Below, in pieces: positions 45,101 through 55,070 of a DNA stretch of 64,000 nucleotides. The notes beneath the pieces were generated by a model, which made no database searches, had not been told where the DNA came from, and saw only the letters and a program-made list of their open reading frames with translations. The number at the start of each line of letters is the position of its first letter. Within the stretch, counting starts at the first letter, position 1. Source of the stretch: Clostridium pasteurianum BC1 (GTDB lineage Bacteria > Bacillota > Clostridia > Clostridiales > Clostridiaceae); contig NC_021182.1 in assembly GCF_000389635.1 (NCBI RefSeq), forward strand, positions 4,195,925 to 4,259,924, read 5' to 3'. A program made the translations under genes and the position numbers.

Positions 45101-46399
45101 TTAATTAAATCTGGTAAGAACTACTGAATAAATATCTTCCAGAAGTTTAAGTCCTCCACCATAGCCTACATAAGAACTGTTTATTACAAGCCTCTCTTGA
45201 ATAGGCCATGAAATTGATAGGTAGTGGGCTTTAGTTTCTTGAGCAACCTTCTTTTCCCAAGAACTGCCTAGAATTAGTGGGTAACCATGAAAATCAGTAT
45301 TTTTTATTTCATTGTGTATTTGGTATCCATCACTGGAAAATGCAACTTCTGCTTCTATTCCATAATTTAATTCCTTAAAATATCCTTCTACATCTTTTCT
45401 ATATTTGTCTGGTGTATCATCAATTATATATTGCTTTGATGGGAAAAGCCCAAAATCATTAACCAAAAATTTTGTTAGTGCAAGTGAATACTGAGCATCT
45501 GAAACAACCACAAATCTTTTTGACATTACACGTGTTTCAAGAAATACATCTGCAAAACGTTCTATATAATAATAATATTCTTCTTCATTTTTTGTAATAA
45601 CATCTTCAACTTTTTGCTTATCTATCCCTGCAAATTCTCCTACAGCACGTAAAAACTTACTAGTTTCAGTAGCACCTATTGGAAGAGTAGGATAATGTAA
45701 ATAAGGTGTACCAAACTTCTCTTTTAAAAATTCAACATTCTCAATCCCTGCCCAAGGAGCTACCAAAAGATTAAATTCAGCTTCAGGTATCTTATCTAAA
45801 TTTTTAACTCCTCTGTCATGGCCAAATATGGTATTTGGTATTAATCCAATCTCTGCTACAAGCTTTTCTAATTCTCTCAAGTTTCCAAGCCAAAATGGAT
45901 CATGTAATGGAACTCCAGCCCATATGTTAACAAGTCCTTTTACTTTCTTATCCGTTGGTTTTAAGTACTGTTCAATAATAGATTTTATTACCCAGTCATT
46001 ACCAACATAGTTATTTCCTTTAAATCCCGGTGTTGAGGCATATATTACTGGTTTTTCAGCATTTTTAAAAGAACGAACAATTTCTTCTGCATCATCGCCT
46101 ATAACTTCTGATGTACAACTTGTCAATACCACATACAATTCTGCATCTATAACCTTAAGTGCATTGGATATAGTTTCTCTAAGCTTTTTCTCTCCACCAA
46201 AAACTACTTCTTTCTCGCTTATATTTGTGCAAGGAAATATGTTGTGGGAAAAATGTCCTGAACTTCCAGCACCCCCTGCAAGTTTTTGACCACATCCAGG
46301 TCCTGAATGTAAAATAGGTAACGCCCCTGGAATTGATTGTACGGTTTGCATGGCTGTTAAAGCACATTTATACCTAGGTTGATCTAATATTTTTGCCAT
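45101..46399 (-). CDS. Nitrogenase-like beta (NifK-type) subunit, locus 1
   Basis: 432 residues. Cysteines suited to bridge a P-cluster-like centre: C12 (RYKCALT), C36 (HSGPGCGQK), C57 (FPCTN) and C95 (LTSCTSEVIGDD). The C-terminus ISWPIQERLVINSSYVGYGG is typical of NifK/NifN-like proteins. The gap to the NifD-like gene is 3 bp, so translation is coupled. Shorter than true NifK (about 458-523). With the D subunit and NifH it would form a reductase. Methylthio-alkane reductase-type function is inferred from the adjoining sulfhydrylase. Confidence 0.88.
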   Translation of the reverse strand: MAKILDQPRYKCALTAMQTVQSIPGALPILHSGPGCGQKLAGGAGSSGHFSHNIFPCTNISEKEVVFGGEKKLRETISNALKVIDAELYVVLTSCTSEVIGDDAEEIVRSFKNAEKPVIYASTPGFKGNNYVGNDWVIKSIIEQYLKPTDKKVKGLVNIWAGVPLHDPFWLGNLRELEKLVAEIGLIPNTIFGHDRGVKNLDKIPEAEFNLLVAPWAGIENVEFLKEKFGTPYLHYPTLPIGATETSKFLRAVGEFAGIDKQKVEDVITKNEEEYYYYIERFADVFLETRVMSKRFVVVSDAQYSLALTKFLVNDFGLFPSKQYIIDDTPDKYRKDVEGYFKELNYGIEAEVAFSSDGYQIHNEIKNTDFHGYPLILGSSWEKKVAQETKAHYLSISWPIQERLVINSSYVGYGGGLKLLEDIYSVVLTRFN

Positions 46400-46402
46400 T
46401 TA

Positions 46403-47869
46403 CTATTTTGCCTCCTTTGTCATAAACAGTGAATTATCCTGATTGTACCACCATTGTGTATAAGGTAATTTAACTCTTGCTGCCAGATTTTTTTCAAAAC
46501 TTCTATTTTTTATTGTATCAAGTACTGTATATGCAAAATCCAATGTGCCTTTATATCCAAATATCATATATTCATCATTAACACATAATGCAGATGCACC
46601 CTGTTTTATTGCCCATACTGTAGTTCCCGGATGACGTGAGAAATATATATCAGGCTTATATTCATTTAGTATATTAAGAATCTCATAATTTTGCTGATCT
46701 GCTACACTGACTTTAAAATTATAAGGCGAATTTTCATCTAAATATTTTAGTGCTGCTGGTATTTCACCATTGTCATGTTTTTTATCGTGATGCCAAGATG
46801 CTGCCCATACTACTTCCATTCCTAATTCCTGAAGTACACGAGATACCTCATAAGTATAACCAGGTCCCATTCCAAGTACAGCTCTCAAACCTTTAAGTTC
46901 TTTTTTGACTTCCTCTATTTTAGGTAAATATATAGCTCTTTCTTTTTCTATATAAGCCTCAACTTCTGCTTCCTTCTTTATAACTTTTCCTATCCCTCTA
47001 AGCCAGGTTTCAAAGCCTGCAACCCCCAATGGATTTATTGTTTTTACAAAAGGCACTCCATACTTTTCTTCCAATCCATTTCCTAAATAGGACCCTAGTA
47101 CACCACATATACTTACTGTTGCCAAAGATTCAGATATATGAGAAAGCTCTTCAACTGTAGAATTCTGATATAAAAATAGAGGTTTAACACCGAAATTTGA
47201 AAATATATCAGTTATTTCCCCTCTGGCACTTTCATAAAAGTTTTTGAAATTTATTACATCAACTTTTTTTTCTGGTGGCTTTACAATACTTGTTAGCACA
47301 GCATGATCTGAGGCATCAAAACCTGTTGCCCATATTCTTGACCTGAAACCTTCACAATGCACTGCTGCTATAGGTACTGGTATTTCCTTTTTAAGTTCTT
47401 CCACAACACTATCAACATTTTCACCTATAATACCAGTTAAGCAGGATGTACCTATAAAAATTGCCTTTGGTTTATATCTATTATAAGTTTCTATTACTAT
47501 TTCACTAAGACTACCTGTAGCTCCAAAGACTGTATCTTTTTCGTTCATATCGGTCCCTACAAAGACTGTTGCATTTGTGATACCCCTTTTGGTAGCTAAC
47601 TGTCTATTGGTAACATCAGTATTTGGTGCCATAGCTGTGCATCCTGAAGGAGCATGATTTATTATTGCTACATCTCTTATACCTGAAAGTTGACCTAGTG
47701 CACAACCTGCATTACAGGAACTTGACTGACTGAAACATCTATCTCTATTCTTTAAGTCTCCACATTTGGATTTATTAACTATATCATGAAGATCACCGTT
47801 ATAACCTGTTACAGAGCCTAAACGATTTTCTCTTGTTGGTACTGCAGATATTTTTAAATTAATTGACAT
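46403..47869 (-). CDS. Nitrogenase-like alpha (NifD-type) subunit, locus 1
   Basis: 488 residues from the ATG at 47867-47869 (MSINLKIS, eight bases after AGGAGG); an upstream in-frame start would add 13 residues and is not preferred. C45/C52/C56 (CFSQSSSCNAGC), C77 (NHAPSGC) and C143 (IGTSC) match the P-cluster region. A cysteine in SICGVLGSY (about 270) and a histidine in FSRHPGTTVW (about 435) are candidates for cofactor ligands. It is nearly identical to the orphan at 34250-35716. True dinitrogenase is disfavoured because FeMo-co assembly genes nifEN are absent and the proteins are short. Confidence 0.9.
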   Translation of the reverse strand: MSINLKISAVPTRENRLGSVTGYNGDLHDIVNKSKCGDLKNRDRCFSQSSSCNAGCALGQLSGIRDVAIINHAPSGCTAMAPNTDVTNRQLATKRGITNATVFVGTDMNEKDTVFGATGSLSEIVIETYNRYKPKAIFIGTSCLTGIIGENVDSVVEELKKEIPVPIAAVHCEGFRSRIWATGFDASDHAVLTSIVKPPEKKVDVINFKNFYESARGEITDIFSNFGVKPLFLYQNSTVEELSHISESLATVSICGVLGSYLGNGLEEKYGVPFVKTINPLGVAGFETWLRGIGKVIKKEAEVEAYIEKERAIYLPKIEEVKKELKGLRAVLGMGPGYTYEVSRVLQELGMEVVWAASWHHDKKHDNGEIPAALKYLDENSPYNFKVSVADQQNYEILNILNEYKPDIYFSRHPGTTVWAIKQGASALCVNDEYMIFGYKGTLDFAYTVLDTIKNRSFEKNLAARVKLPYTQWWYNQDNSLFMTKEAK

Positions 47870-47901
47870 AAAGTCATCCTCCTGAATTTTGAGTATTTTA
47901 T

Positions 47902-48062
47902 TAGGCATCTGAAAATAAATAATAAGTCAAAGATGCGACGTATATTTTGAATCATACAAGAAAACAGGTTCTTCTGATAGTAAGCCATCAGAAGGTTCTG
48001 TTGACGCAGTAGGATACAAAATAAACTAGCATACTGACTGAGTATTTTTTGAAGATGCCTTA
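47902..48062. repeat. MITE-like repeat M3, long form
   Basis: 161 bp with inverted ends TTAGGCATCTGAAAATAAATA ... TTTTTTGAAGATGCCTTA, lying in the 227-bp gap between nifH and the NifD-like gene. The centre holds a hairpin (TTCTGATAG-TAAG-CCATCAGAA) flanked by AACAGG and GTTCTGTTGACG. It shares ends and GTTCTGTTGACG[C/T]AGTAGGA with M5 at 59376-59539. Confidence 0.8.
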
Positions 48063-48135
48063 GCTTGCAGTGTTACCTGCAAGCATTAAGTTACCAATAT
48101 ATAAATTTTTCAAATGAAATGATTTTTAAATCTTT

Positions 48136-48954
<819 letters not shown>

Positions 48955-49008
48955 TTAAATATTCCTCCTAAAATTTTCTCATTTTATAATTATTTAAAAT
49001 TAATAACA

Positions 49009-49455
49009 TTAAATATTTTCAGATACTTCCTTTGGTGATTTCGTATAATCTGCTGTTTTTATAAAATTAGTATTAATTTTATAAATTGATGAATCTTTAA
49101 TATTTCCATTTTCCACATTCCCTTTTATAGCTGGATAACGAATACCTATGCCCTCTACAGCCTTCTTAAATTCACTTTCCTCTAAAACCTCTACTGCTTC
49201 TCCACTAACAGCAACACTTTTAAAAGTGTCATAAGATTGTTCTGGATTCTCAAAATAAAAGGTAACAGTTGGATTTGTATTTATTTGTTTAACTTTATCA
49301 GTCTTCTTGGCAGTTAAAAAATATAAATCCAAACCATCATTGAAAAATGCTCCCATAGGTCTTACATAAGGCCTTTTATCTTCTCCAACAGTTATAAGCC
49401 ATGCTAACTTTGATTGTTCTATATATTTTGTTGCTTGATTTGATATCTCACTCAT
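49009..49455 (-). CDS. Pyridoxamine 5'-phosphate oxidase-like FMN-binding protein
   Basis: 148-residue split-barrel flavoprotein from the ATG at 49453-49455 (MSEISNQ), eight bases after GGGGGG. Features: AWLITVGEDKRPYVRPMGAF, DLYFLTAKKTDKVKQINTNP, VTFYFENPEQ and VAVSGEAVEVLEE. It is homologous to 30626-31096. First gene of the L14 unit, 54 bp before nifH. A flavin-based electron-transfer or protective role beside the oxygen-sensitive enzymes is possible; the substrate is unknown. Confidence 0.83.
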   Translation of the reverse strand: MSEISNQATKYIEQSKLAWLITVGEDKRPYVRPMGAFFNDGLDLYFLTAKKTDKVKQINTNPTVTFYFENPEQSYDTFKSVAVSGEAVEVLEESEFKKAVEGIGIRYPAIKGNVENGNIKDSSIYKINTNFIKTADYTKSPKEVSENI

Positions 49456-49599
49456 TTTAATATCCCCCCATTTCATCTTATAAACCTATAAAATCCTATA
49501 AATTACTAATTATTTCAATATGAATACTATGTATTATTACAATAAAAACTACATATAGGTTAATCATTTTTACTTATTGCTAAATATCCATTAATAAAA

Positions 49600-49741
49600 T
49601 AAAAAAAGACTATATTTACTTTAAATGCATAATAAAAGTAAATATAGTCTCTAGTTTTTCTAGTCAACTGTATATAAAAGAATTACCAAGTATTCATATT
49701 TGTTTAATTTAAATTATAAAACTAAAACAATGCTTTGTCAA
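49600..49741 (-). promoter_or_regulatory. S-leader L14 ahead of the FMN protein/nifH/nifDK-like/sulfhydrylase unit
   Basis: TTGACA (49736-49741), exactly 17 bp, TATAAT (49713-49718). AAACAAATATGAATACTTGG block, GTTGAC, hairpin CTAG-AAAAA-CTAG, terminator stem GACTATATTTACTTTTA / TAAAGTAAATATAGTC and T-tract. The first gene starts about 145 bp further on. The 49742-49815 stretch contains nothing else recognisable. Confidence 0.82.
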
Positions 49742-49815
49742 ATATTTTTTTAATTATAATAAATTTTTTGTAAAAAACGTTAATTACACTTTATATAATA
49801 TTACATTCATTAAAT

Positions 49816-50991
49816 TTAATATCTATTTAAAAAATTTATTGCCGTATTGGCAAGAAGTGCTGCTCCAATTGGAAGTGCCCTTTCATCAAGATCAAAATTT
49901 GCATTATGAAGTGAAAATTTTTTTTTATTTAAAAATCCTACCCCTAAAGACATAAATGCAGAGGGTACAATTTGTGAATAGAATACAAAATCTTCACCTA
50001 GTAAAGTCTTAGGTACCGATTTTACTTTTTCATCACCAACAATTTCTATGGCAGACTTTTTTGCAATATTTATCATGTTTTCATCATTAATTAACGGACT
50101 GTCTCCTATTCGGAATTTAAAATTATAAGATGCACCATGGGCCAATGTAATACCTTTAACAACATTTTCTATGATGCCTTTAACACTATCGTGGATATCT
50201 TTGTTAAAAAATCTAATTGTCCCAGTTAAAGTTACTTTATCCGCTACTATATTTGCTTTATTTCCTCCATTTATAGTTCCTATAGTTATGACAAAAGGCT
50301 CTAAAGGATTAATTTTAGAAGATGCAATTGTTTGCAATGACAATACTAATTCAGATGCAACTATAATTGCATCTGTGGCTTTATGCGGCAAAGCCCCATG
50401 TCCACTCTTCCCTATTACTTCTATTTCAAAGCCACCTGCTGTAGCATAAAATTCTCCTGATCGCAAACCAATGTCTCCTGCTAAAAGATTTGGGTCTACA
50501 TGCAAACCAAATATAGCATCCACCTTAGGATTTTCCATAACACCTTCTTCAATCATTTCATGAGCTCCACCCAATGGACTTTCCTCACTAGGCTGAAAAA
50601 TAAACTTAACATTTCCCCTTATTAAGTGTCTTATTTTAGACAATATATCCGCTGCCCCTAATAATGCTGCTGTATGAACATCATGACCGCAAGCATGCAT
50701 AATATTTTTGTTCACTGATTTAAATTCATGATTATTTTTTTCTTGTATAGGCAATGCATCCATATCGGCTCTTAAGGCAACGGTCTTACCCTCTGCTTCT
50801 CCTCTTAACAATCCAATAACACCAGTTTTTCCAACTTTTTCTGTAACTTCAATCCCCAATTCTTTAAGTTTTTTAGCAACAAGTTTTGCCGTTTTAAACT
50901 CCTGTATGGCAAGTTCTGGATTCTTATGAATTGTTCTACGTATATCAATTATGTCTGACTCAATTTCATAAGCTAAATCACTTATCAACAT
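49816..50991 (-). CDS. M20-family amidohydrolase (N-acyl-amino-acid deacylase type)
   Basis: 391-residue metallo-amidohydrolase. Metal-binding MHACGHDVHTAALLGAA is near residues 100-116, with ALRADMDALPIQE before it. A catalytic Glu lies in FQPSEESPLGGAHEM, and HGALPHKATDAI is in the dimerisation lid. Same group as hippurate and N-acetyl-amino-acid hydrolases. ATG follows GAGAGGAGGGG. A terminator separates it from the dehydrogenase upstream, so it may have its own promoter. Deacylation of an N-acetylated cysteine or methionine derivative would fit the neighbourhood, as in Bacillus sulfur-salvage loci, but this is inference. Confidence 0.9.
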   Translation of the reverse strand: MLISDLAYEIESDIIDIRRTIHKNPELAIQEFKTAKLVAKKLKELGIEVTEKVGKTGVIGLLRGEAEGKTVALRADMDALPIQEKNNHEFKSVNKNIMHACGHDVHTAALLGAADILSKIRHLIRGNVKFIFQPSEESPLGGAHEMIEEGVMENPKVDAIFGLHVDPNLLAGDIGLRSGEFYATAGGFEIEVIGKSGHGALPHKATDAIIVASELVLSLQTIASSKINPLEPFVITIGTINGGNKANIVADKVTLTGTIRFFNKDIHDSVKGIIENVVKGITLAHGASYNFKFRIGDSPLINDENMINIAKKSAIEIVGDEKVKSVPKTLLGEDFVFYSQIVPSAFMSLGVGFLNKKKFSLHNANFDLDERALPIGAALLANTAINFLNRY

Positions 50992-51057
50992 ATAATTCCC
51001 CTCCTCTCCTGTAATTTTTTATTCTAAGTAAACTATTTACAATTTTTGTAAAAATTT

Positions 51058-51092
51058 AATCTTCACCCAAAATAAAGCTAAGTGAAGATTAA
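51058..51092 (-). terminator. Terminator between the dehydrogenase and M20 genes
   Basis: Inverted repeat AATCTTCAC ... GTGAAGATT with a 17-base loop, followed on the minus strand by AAATTTTTAC. It ends the L15 transcript (D/K pair 2, aminotransferase, dehydrogenase). Confidence 0.6.
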
Positions 51093-51160
51093 TAATTTAT
51101 TTAAATAAGCATCTTTATTAAATTTTATATAACTAAATTACAATATGTAAAAGTAAAATG

Positions 51161-52264
51161 TTATACTATAGCCTGTAAACTTAAACTATCCCGTCCAAGC
51201 TCATCAGCTCTAATTATTGCCTTTCTAATTAGATCTTTATTAACCTGAAAATTTAAATTATCTAATTCATCAGAGTTAAAGTTAACACTGTTAGCAATAG
51301 TTAATATTTTATCATCAACATTATCCTTTATCCCCAGCTGAGCTAAAGTGACTGGTAAATCCAGCTTGTTAAGCAAATCAATAAGATCTATTATTTCCCT
51401 TTCACTTTTCCCTTCCAGAATAAACTGTACAATTAGTCCAAAAATAACTTTTTCTCCATGCAGAGTCCCCTTAGTATCAGAAATATAAGTCAGACCGTTA
51501 TGAACAGCATGTCCTATAGCAGCTCTATGCTTTCCACCGTTTATGCTTCCAACTAATCCAGCTAAAATTATAATAGAATCAATTACATCTTTATATTGAT
51601 TTTTTATATAGCTTTCTCTAGATTCTACCTGTAATTCATTGGCGTAATTTTCTAATATATTAAGTGCTAATTTTGCTGTTTGCAAACCAATCTTTAAAGT
51701 AATATCGCTATTTTCTGATAGATGAGGTACAGCTTCATACCATTTTACAATAGTATCACCTATACCTGCATTTAAATATCTAGCAGGAGCTTTTGATATT
51801 ATATTGGTATCAGCTAGTACTAGCTTTGGTGATTTTTCTAATAGTATATAATCTGTATGTTCACCAATCTCATTATATATTACAGATAAAGCAGACCATG
51901 CTGCGCAAGTTGCAGCAATAGTTGGAACTGTTATTACAGGCAAATCAGTCTTTTCTCCCACAGCCTTTACTAAATCTAGTACCTTACCTCCACCAATACC
52001 TACAATTATATCTACTCCTAATTTAGTAGACAGATCAGAATATTTATCTATATTTTCAAAAGAACAATAGCCATGAAATTCTTCAACTTCATATTTAATT
52101 TTTTCATCTCTGAAACTTTTAAAAAAGTCTTCTCCTACTGACTCTAAAGCAGTTTTACCTCCAATAATCAGAGCATGGTTTCCAAATTCTGAAACATACT
52201 TCCCACTCTGCCCCAAAATATTTTCCTCATTAATATAAGCTTCTGGTGCCTTAATTTTTATCAT
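51161..52264 (-). CDS. Iron-containing/glycerol-dehydrogenase-like alcohol dehydrogenase (HcxA/YbdH-like)
   Basis: 367 residues. NAD-binding GIGGGKVLDLVKAVG is near 93-107; metal-binding residues are in LNAGIGDTIVKWYEA, GKHRAAIGHAVHNGL and GTLHGEKVIFG. The family includes glycerol dehydrogenase and E. coli YbdH (HcxA), a hydroxy-acid/oxo-acid oxidoreductase encoded beside the methionine aminotransferase YbdL. Here too it is coupled (TAATG overlap) to an aminotransferase gene. A role in 2-oxo-4-methylthiobutyrate or methylthio-alcohol metabolism is therefore attractive, but the substrate is not proven. Confidence 0.85.
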   Translation of the reverse strand: MIKIKAPEAYINEENILGQSGKYVSEFGNHALIIGGKTALESVGEDFFKSFRDEKIKYEVEEFHGYCSFENIDKYSDLSTKLGVDIIVGIGGGKVLDLVKAVGEKTDLPVITVPTIAATCAAWSALSVIYNEIGEHTDYILLEKSPKLVLADTNIISKAPARYLNAGIGDTIVKWYEAVPHLSENSDITLKIGLQTAKLALNILENYANELQVESRESYIKNQYKDVIDSIIILAGLVGSINGGKHRAAIGHAVHNGLTYISDTKGTLHGEKVIFGLIVQFILEGKSEREIIDLIDLLNKLDLPVTLAQLGIKDNVDDKILTIANSVNFNSDELDNLNFQVNKDLIRKAIIRADELGRDSLSLQAIV

Positions 52265-53373
52265 TATATCACCCTCTCAAAATTTTTTAAAGCAACCTTT
52301 AATTCTTCAATTAATAATTGATTTTCTCTTGGCTTTCCAATGGTAATTCTAAGCCAGGTTGGCATTCCATATTCTATACCAGCACGAACAGCAATACCCT
52401 TTCGTAAGATTTTATTTGAGATTTCAGTACTATCCTCATAGACATTGACCATAACAAAATTAGTCTCTGTTGATATATATTCAAGACCAATTTCATCAAA
52501 CTCTTTGTAAAAAAATTCTTTACCTTCATTATTATTTGAAACACATGCTTCTCTATGATTCTGATCCTCTAAACTAGCTATAGCAGCTGCTTGCGCCAAT
52601 CCATTGACATTTATAGGCAATCTTATTTTATTTAATTCGCCAATTAGCTTTTTGTTTGCAATACCATAGCCTATCCTAAGTGCAGCCAATCCATAAACTT
52701 TAGAAAAAGTTCTTAGGACTATTATATTAGAATATTTATCTACCAGTGAAGCCGTCTGAGGATATGCTTCATTAGTAACAAATTCATAATAAGCTTCATC
52801 TAGTACTACTAATATATTTTTAGGTATTGAATCTAAGAAGTTTATCAAAGCTTCTCTAGCAAAAATAGTTCCTGTTGGATTATTTGGATTGCACAGCCAT
52901 ATGATTTTAGTTCTATCATTTATTTTTTCTTTTACTTCATTTAAATCTATTGTGTGATTTTTTATAGGAATCTCAACAGGAACCCCATTCATAGCCAAAG
53001 TTACAACCTTATACCATCCAAAGGTTGGTATAGGTATTATTGATTCATCTCCTGGATTAATAAATCCCTCTGCTACTAGATTAATCAATTCAAAGGATCC
53101 GTTACCAAAAATTATCTTCTCTTCATCAAGGTTATATGTATAAGCTAATTTTTTTCTAAGTTCAGTACATTGTCCATCTGGATAAAGATAAACTCCCTTT
53201 AATCCTTCCTCAATTGCTTTTAATGCTAAAGGTGATGGCCCCATAGTATTTTCATTTGCTGAAAGTCTTAAAATGTTGCTAAGTCCAAGCTCCTGCTGTA
53301 TTTCCTGAAGTGTCTTAGCAGGTGCATAGGACAATATATTATCTAATGCTTTTCTGCAACTAAGTTCTGACAT
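52264..53373 (-). CDS. Histidinol-phosphate-aminotransferase-like PLP aminotransferase (class I/II)
   Basis: 369 residues. HisC-like features: LSANENTMGPSPLALKAIEE, YLYPDGQCTELRKKLA, CNPNNPTGTIF and the PLP lysine in LRTFSKVYGLAALRIGYG (about 225). ATG follows AAGGAATGG. The stop overlaps the start of the dehydrogenase gene by one base (TAATG). No other histidine-biosynthesis gene is nearby, so a HisC role is doubtful. Aminotransfer on methionine or a related sulfur amino acid, paired with the HcxA-like dehydrogenase, is more consistent with context. Confidence 0.88.
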   Translation of the reverse strand: MSELSCRKALDNILSYAPAKTLQEIQQELGLSNILRLSANENTMGPSPLALKAIEEGLKGVYLYPDGQCTELRKKLAYTYNLDEEKIIFGNGSFELINLVAEGFINPGDESIIPIPTFGWYKVVTLAMNGVPVEIPIKNHTIDLNEVKEKINDRTKIIWLCNPNNPTGTIFAREALINFLDSIPKNILVVLDEAYYEFVTNEAYPQTASLVDKYSNIIVLRTFSKVYGLAALRIGYGIANKKLIGELNKIRLPINVNGLAQAAAIASLEDQNHREACVSNNNEGKEFFYKEFDEIGLEYISTETNFVMVNVYEDSTEISNKILRKGIAVRAGIEYGMPTWLRITIGKPRENQLLIEELKVALKNFERVI

Positions 53374-53487
53374 ATTACCATTCCTTCCAAAATAATGTTA
53401 AAATTCTCAATACTAACCCACACAATTTGTTATTTTATTGCATCCCACAGCAATAATTTTTATCTATATTAAACCATCTCATAAACA

Positions 53488-53606
53488 GAATTCTTAGTAT
53501 CAGTATTTTTGATACTTAGAAATCGTTGTCCTTTAGGGTAAATCGCCAGGGACGTACATGCTCTTTACTCTCACTTTTACAGAACATTAGAGCATGTAGT
53601 CATCGG
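53488..53606 (-). ncRNA. Unassigned structured element between nifK-like 2 and the aminotransferase
   Basis: On the minus strand: CATGCTCT ... AGAGCATG (complements at 53589-53596 and 53557-53564), then GTCCCTGGCGATTTACCC and TAAAGGAC, so GTCC can pair with GGAC. A second hairpin follows, TTCTAAGTATCA / TGATACTAAGAA. There is no T-tract. It is not a T-box, S-box or S-leader. Possibilities are an unrecognised riboswitch for the aminotransferase/dehydrogenase pair or the end of a vanished IS200/IS605-type element. The rest of the 380-bp gap (53374-53753) shows no gene. Confidence 0.4.
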
Positions 53607-53753
53607 ATAAATCTCAAAACTTTATCTACATTAAATTCCACAAACAATCCAGCATACTTTATAAAGCTTAATTTTTATCTAAAAATTTTTGAACAGAAAT
53701 ATTAGATATGTGAATACTCAAATGATTACTTGTAGAACTCAAAATAGAATATC

Positions 53754-55070
53754 TTACTGGAAATCCTGCAGTACTGCAGAATAAATATCCTCTGTTAGTC
53801 TTAGAGCACCCTCATATCCTAGGTACGATCTACTAAGTACCATCCTATCACTTATAGGTGCAGATATAGATAGCTGATAACCCTTAACTTCCCTTGAAAT
53901 CACTCTATCCCAACCACTACCCAATATAAGTGGTTTTGTTCTGAATTTAGTGTTTCTTAAATAATCTTTTATATTTCCACTGTCACTGGTAAACTGAATA
54001 TTACCTATGGTAGTATTGGAATTTTCAATAAAGTTTTCCTTTATTTGTTCATGATACTCTTTAGGTGCATCGTCTGTAATAAACTGTTTATCACCTAATA
54101 GTCCTAGGTCATTGGTCAAAAATTTAGAAACACCTAATGCATAAGCACTATCTGCAATAGTAATAAAATGCTTTGGCAGTAATCTAGTTTCAAGTAACAC
54201 ATCTGCTGCTCTTTCTATATAATAGAAATATCTGTCCTCCTGTCTTTTTATTACTCCTTCAACAACATTATCCTCAATATGAAGAAGCTTTCCTATAGTT
54301 CTCAAAAATTTACCTGTTTCCGTTGGACCAATAGGAAGTACTGGATAATGTACATAAGGGGTACCAAACTTCTCCTTTAAATGAATAACATTTTTAAGCC
54401 CTACCCAAGGTGATATTAATAAATTATATTGAGCTTTTGTTACATCATTTAAAGCTTTTAAACCATTACCCGGTCCAAAAATAATATTGGCTTTCACTCC
54501 TATTTGAGAAAGCAGATCTTTTATTGTTTCATAGTTTCCTGCCCAGAAGGTATCCTGATAAGGTATTGTAGCCCATATATTTATTAGATTATGTTCTATT
54601 TCATCTGCAGGCTTTAAATATTGATCTATAATGGCATCAATAATAAACTCATGGCCTATGAAATTACTACCTTTGAAGCCTCCTGTTTCAGCATATACTA
54701 TGGATTTTTCACCATTTTTAAATTCTTTAACAATCTCAGGCACATTATCCCCTACAATATCTGAAGTACAGCCAGTCAATACTACGTATAAATCTGCATC
54801 CATTACCTTAAAGGAGTTTGAGATAACGCTTCGTAATTTGTCAGCTCCACCAAAAACAACCTCTTTTTCTCCTACATCAGTACATGGTATTGAATGCCCT
54901 CCTATATATCCAGTTCCCTGACACCCATTTTGCAGGCCTAAGGTAGCCCATATTTTTGCAGCACAGCCTGGTCCAGCATGTATTATTGGAACAGCCCTTT
55001 CTATTGCCAGTACCGATTCATATCCTCCAAGAGTACAAACATGTCTTAATTGTTCAACTACCTCACCCAT
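53754..55070 (-). CDS. Nitrogenase-like beta (NifK-type) subunit, locus 2
   Basis: 438 residues. Cysteines: C12 (RHVCTLGG), C36 region (HAGPGCAAK), IPCTD near 63 and LTGCTSDIVGDN near 100; C-terminus LSISAPISDRMVLSRSYLGY. It aligns end to end with 45101-46399 but is clearly diverged (for example VVFGGADKLRSVISNSFKVM versus VVFGGEKKLRETISNALKVI). The start overlaps the D-subunit stop (TAATG), indicating coupled, equimolar translation. No NifH is in this unit, so reductase must come from 48136-48954 or 11997-12869. Confidence 0.88.
   Translation of the reverse strand: MGEVVEQLRHVCTLGGYESVLAIERAVPIIHAGPGCAAKIWATLGLQNGCQGTGYIGGHSIPCTDVGEKEVVFGGADKLRSVISNSFKVMDADLYVVLTGCTSDIVGDNVPEIVKEFKNGEKSIVYAETGGFKGSNFIGHEFIIDAIIDQYLKPADEIEHNLINIWATIPYQDTFWAGNYETIKDLLSQIGVKANIIFGPGNGLKALNDVTKAQYNLLISPWVGLKNVIHLKEKFGTPYVHYPVLPIGPTETGKFLRTIGKLLHIEDNVVEGVIKRQEDRYFYYIERAADVLLETRLLPKHFITIADSAYALGVSKFLTNDLGLLGDKQFITDDAPKEYHEQIKENFIENSNTTIGNIQFTSDSGNIKDYLRNTKFRTKPLILGSGWDRVISREVKGYQLSISAPISDRMVLSRSYLGYEGALRLTEDIYSAVLQDFQ

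Noticed and set aside
53488-53606. T-box or S-box before the aminotransferase gene
   Set aside because: Neither the T-box core GGGTGGNACCGCG nor the S-box blocks are present, and there is no terminator U-tract.
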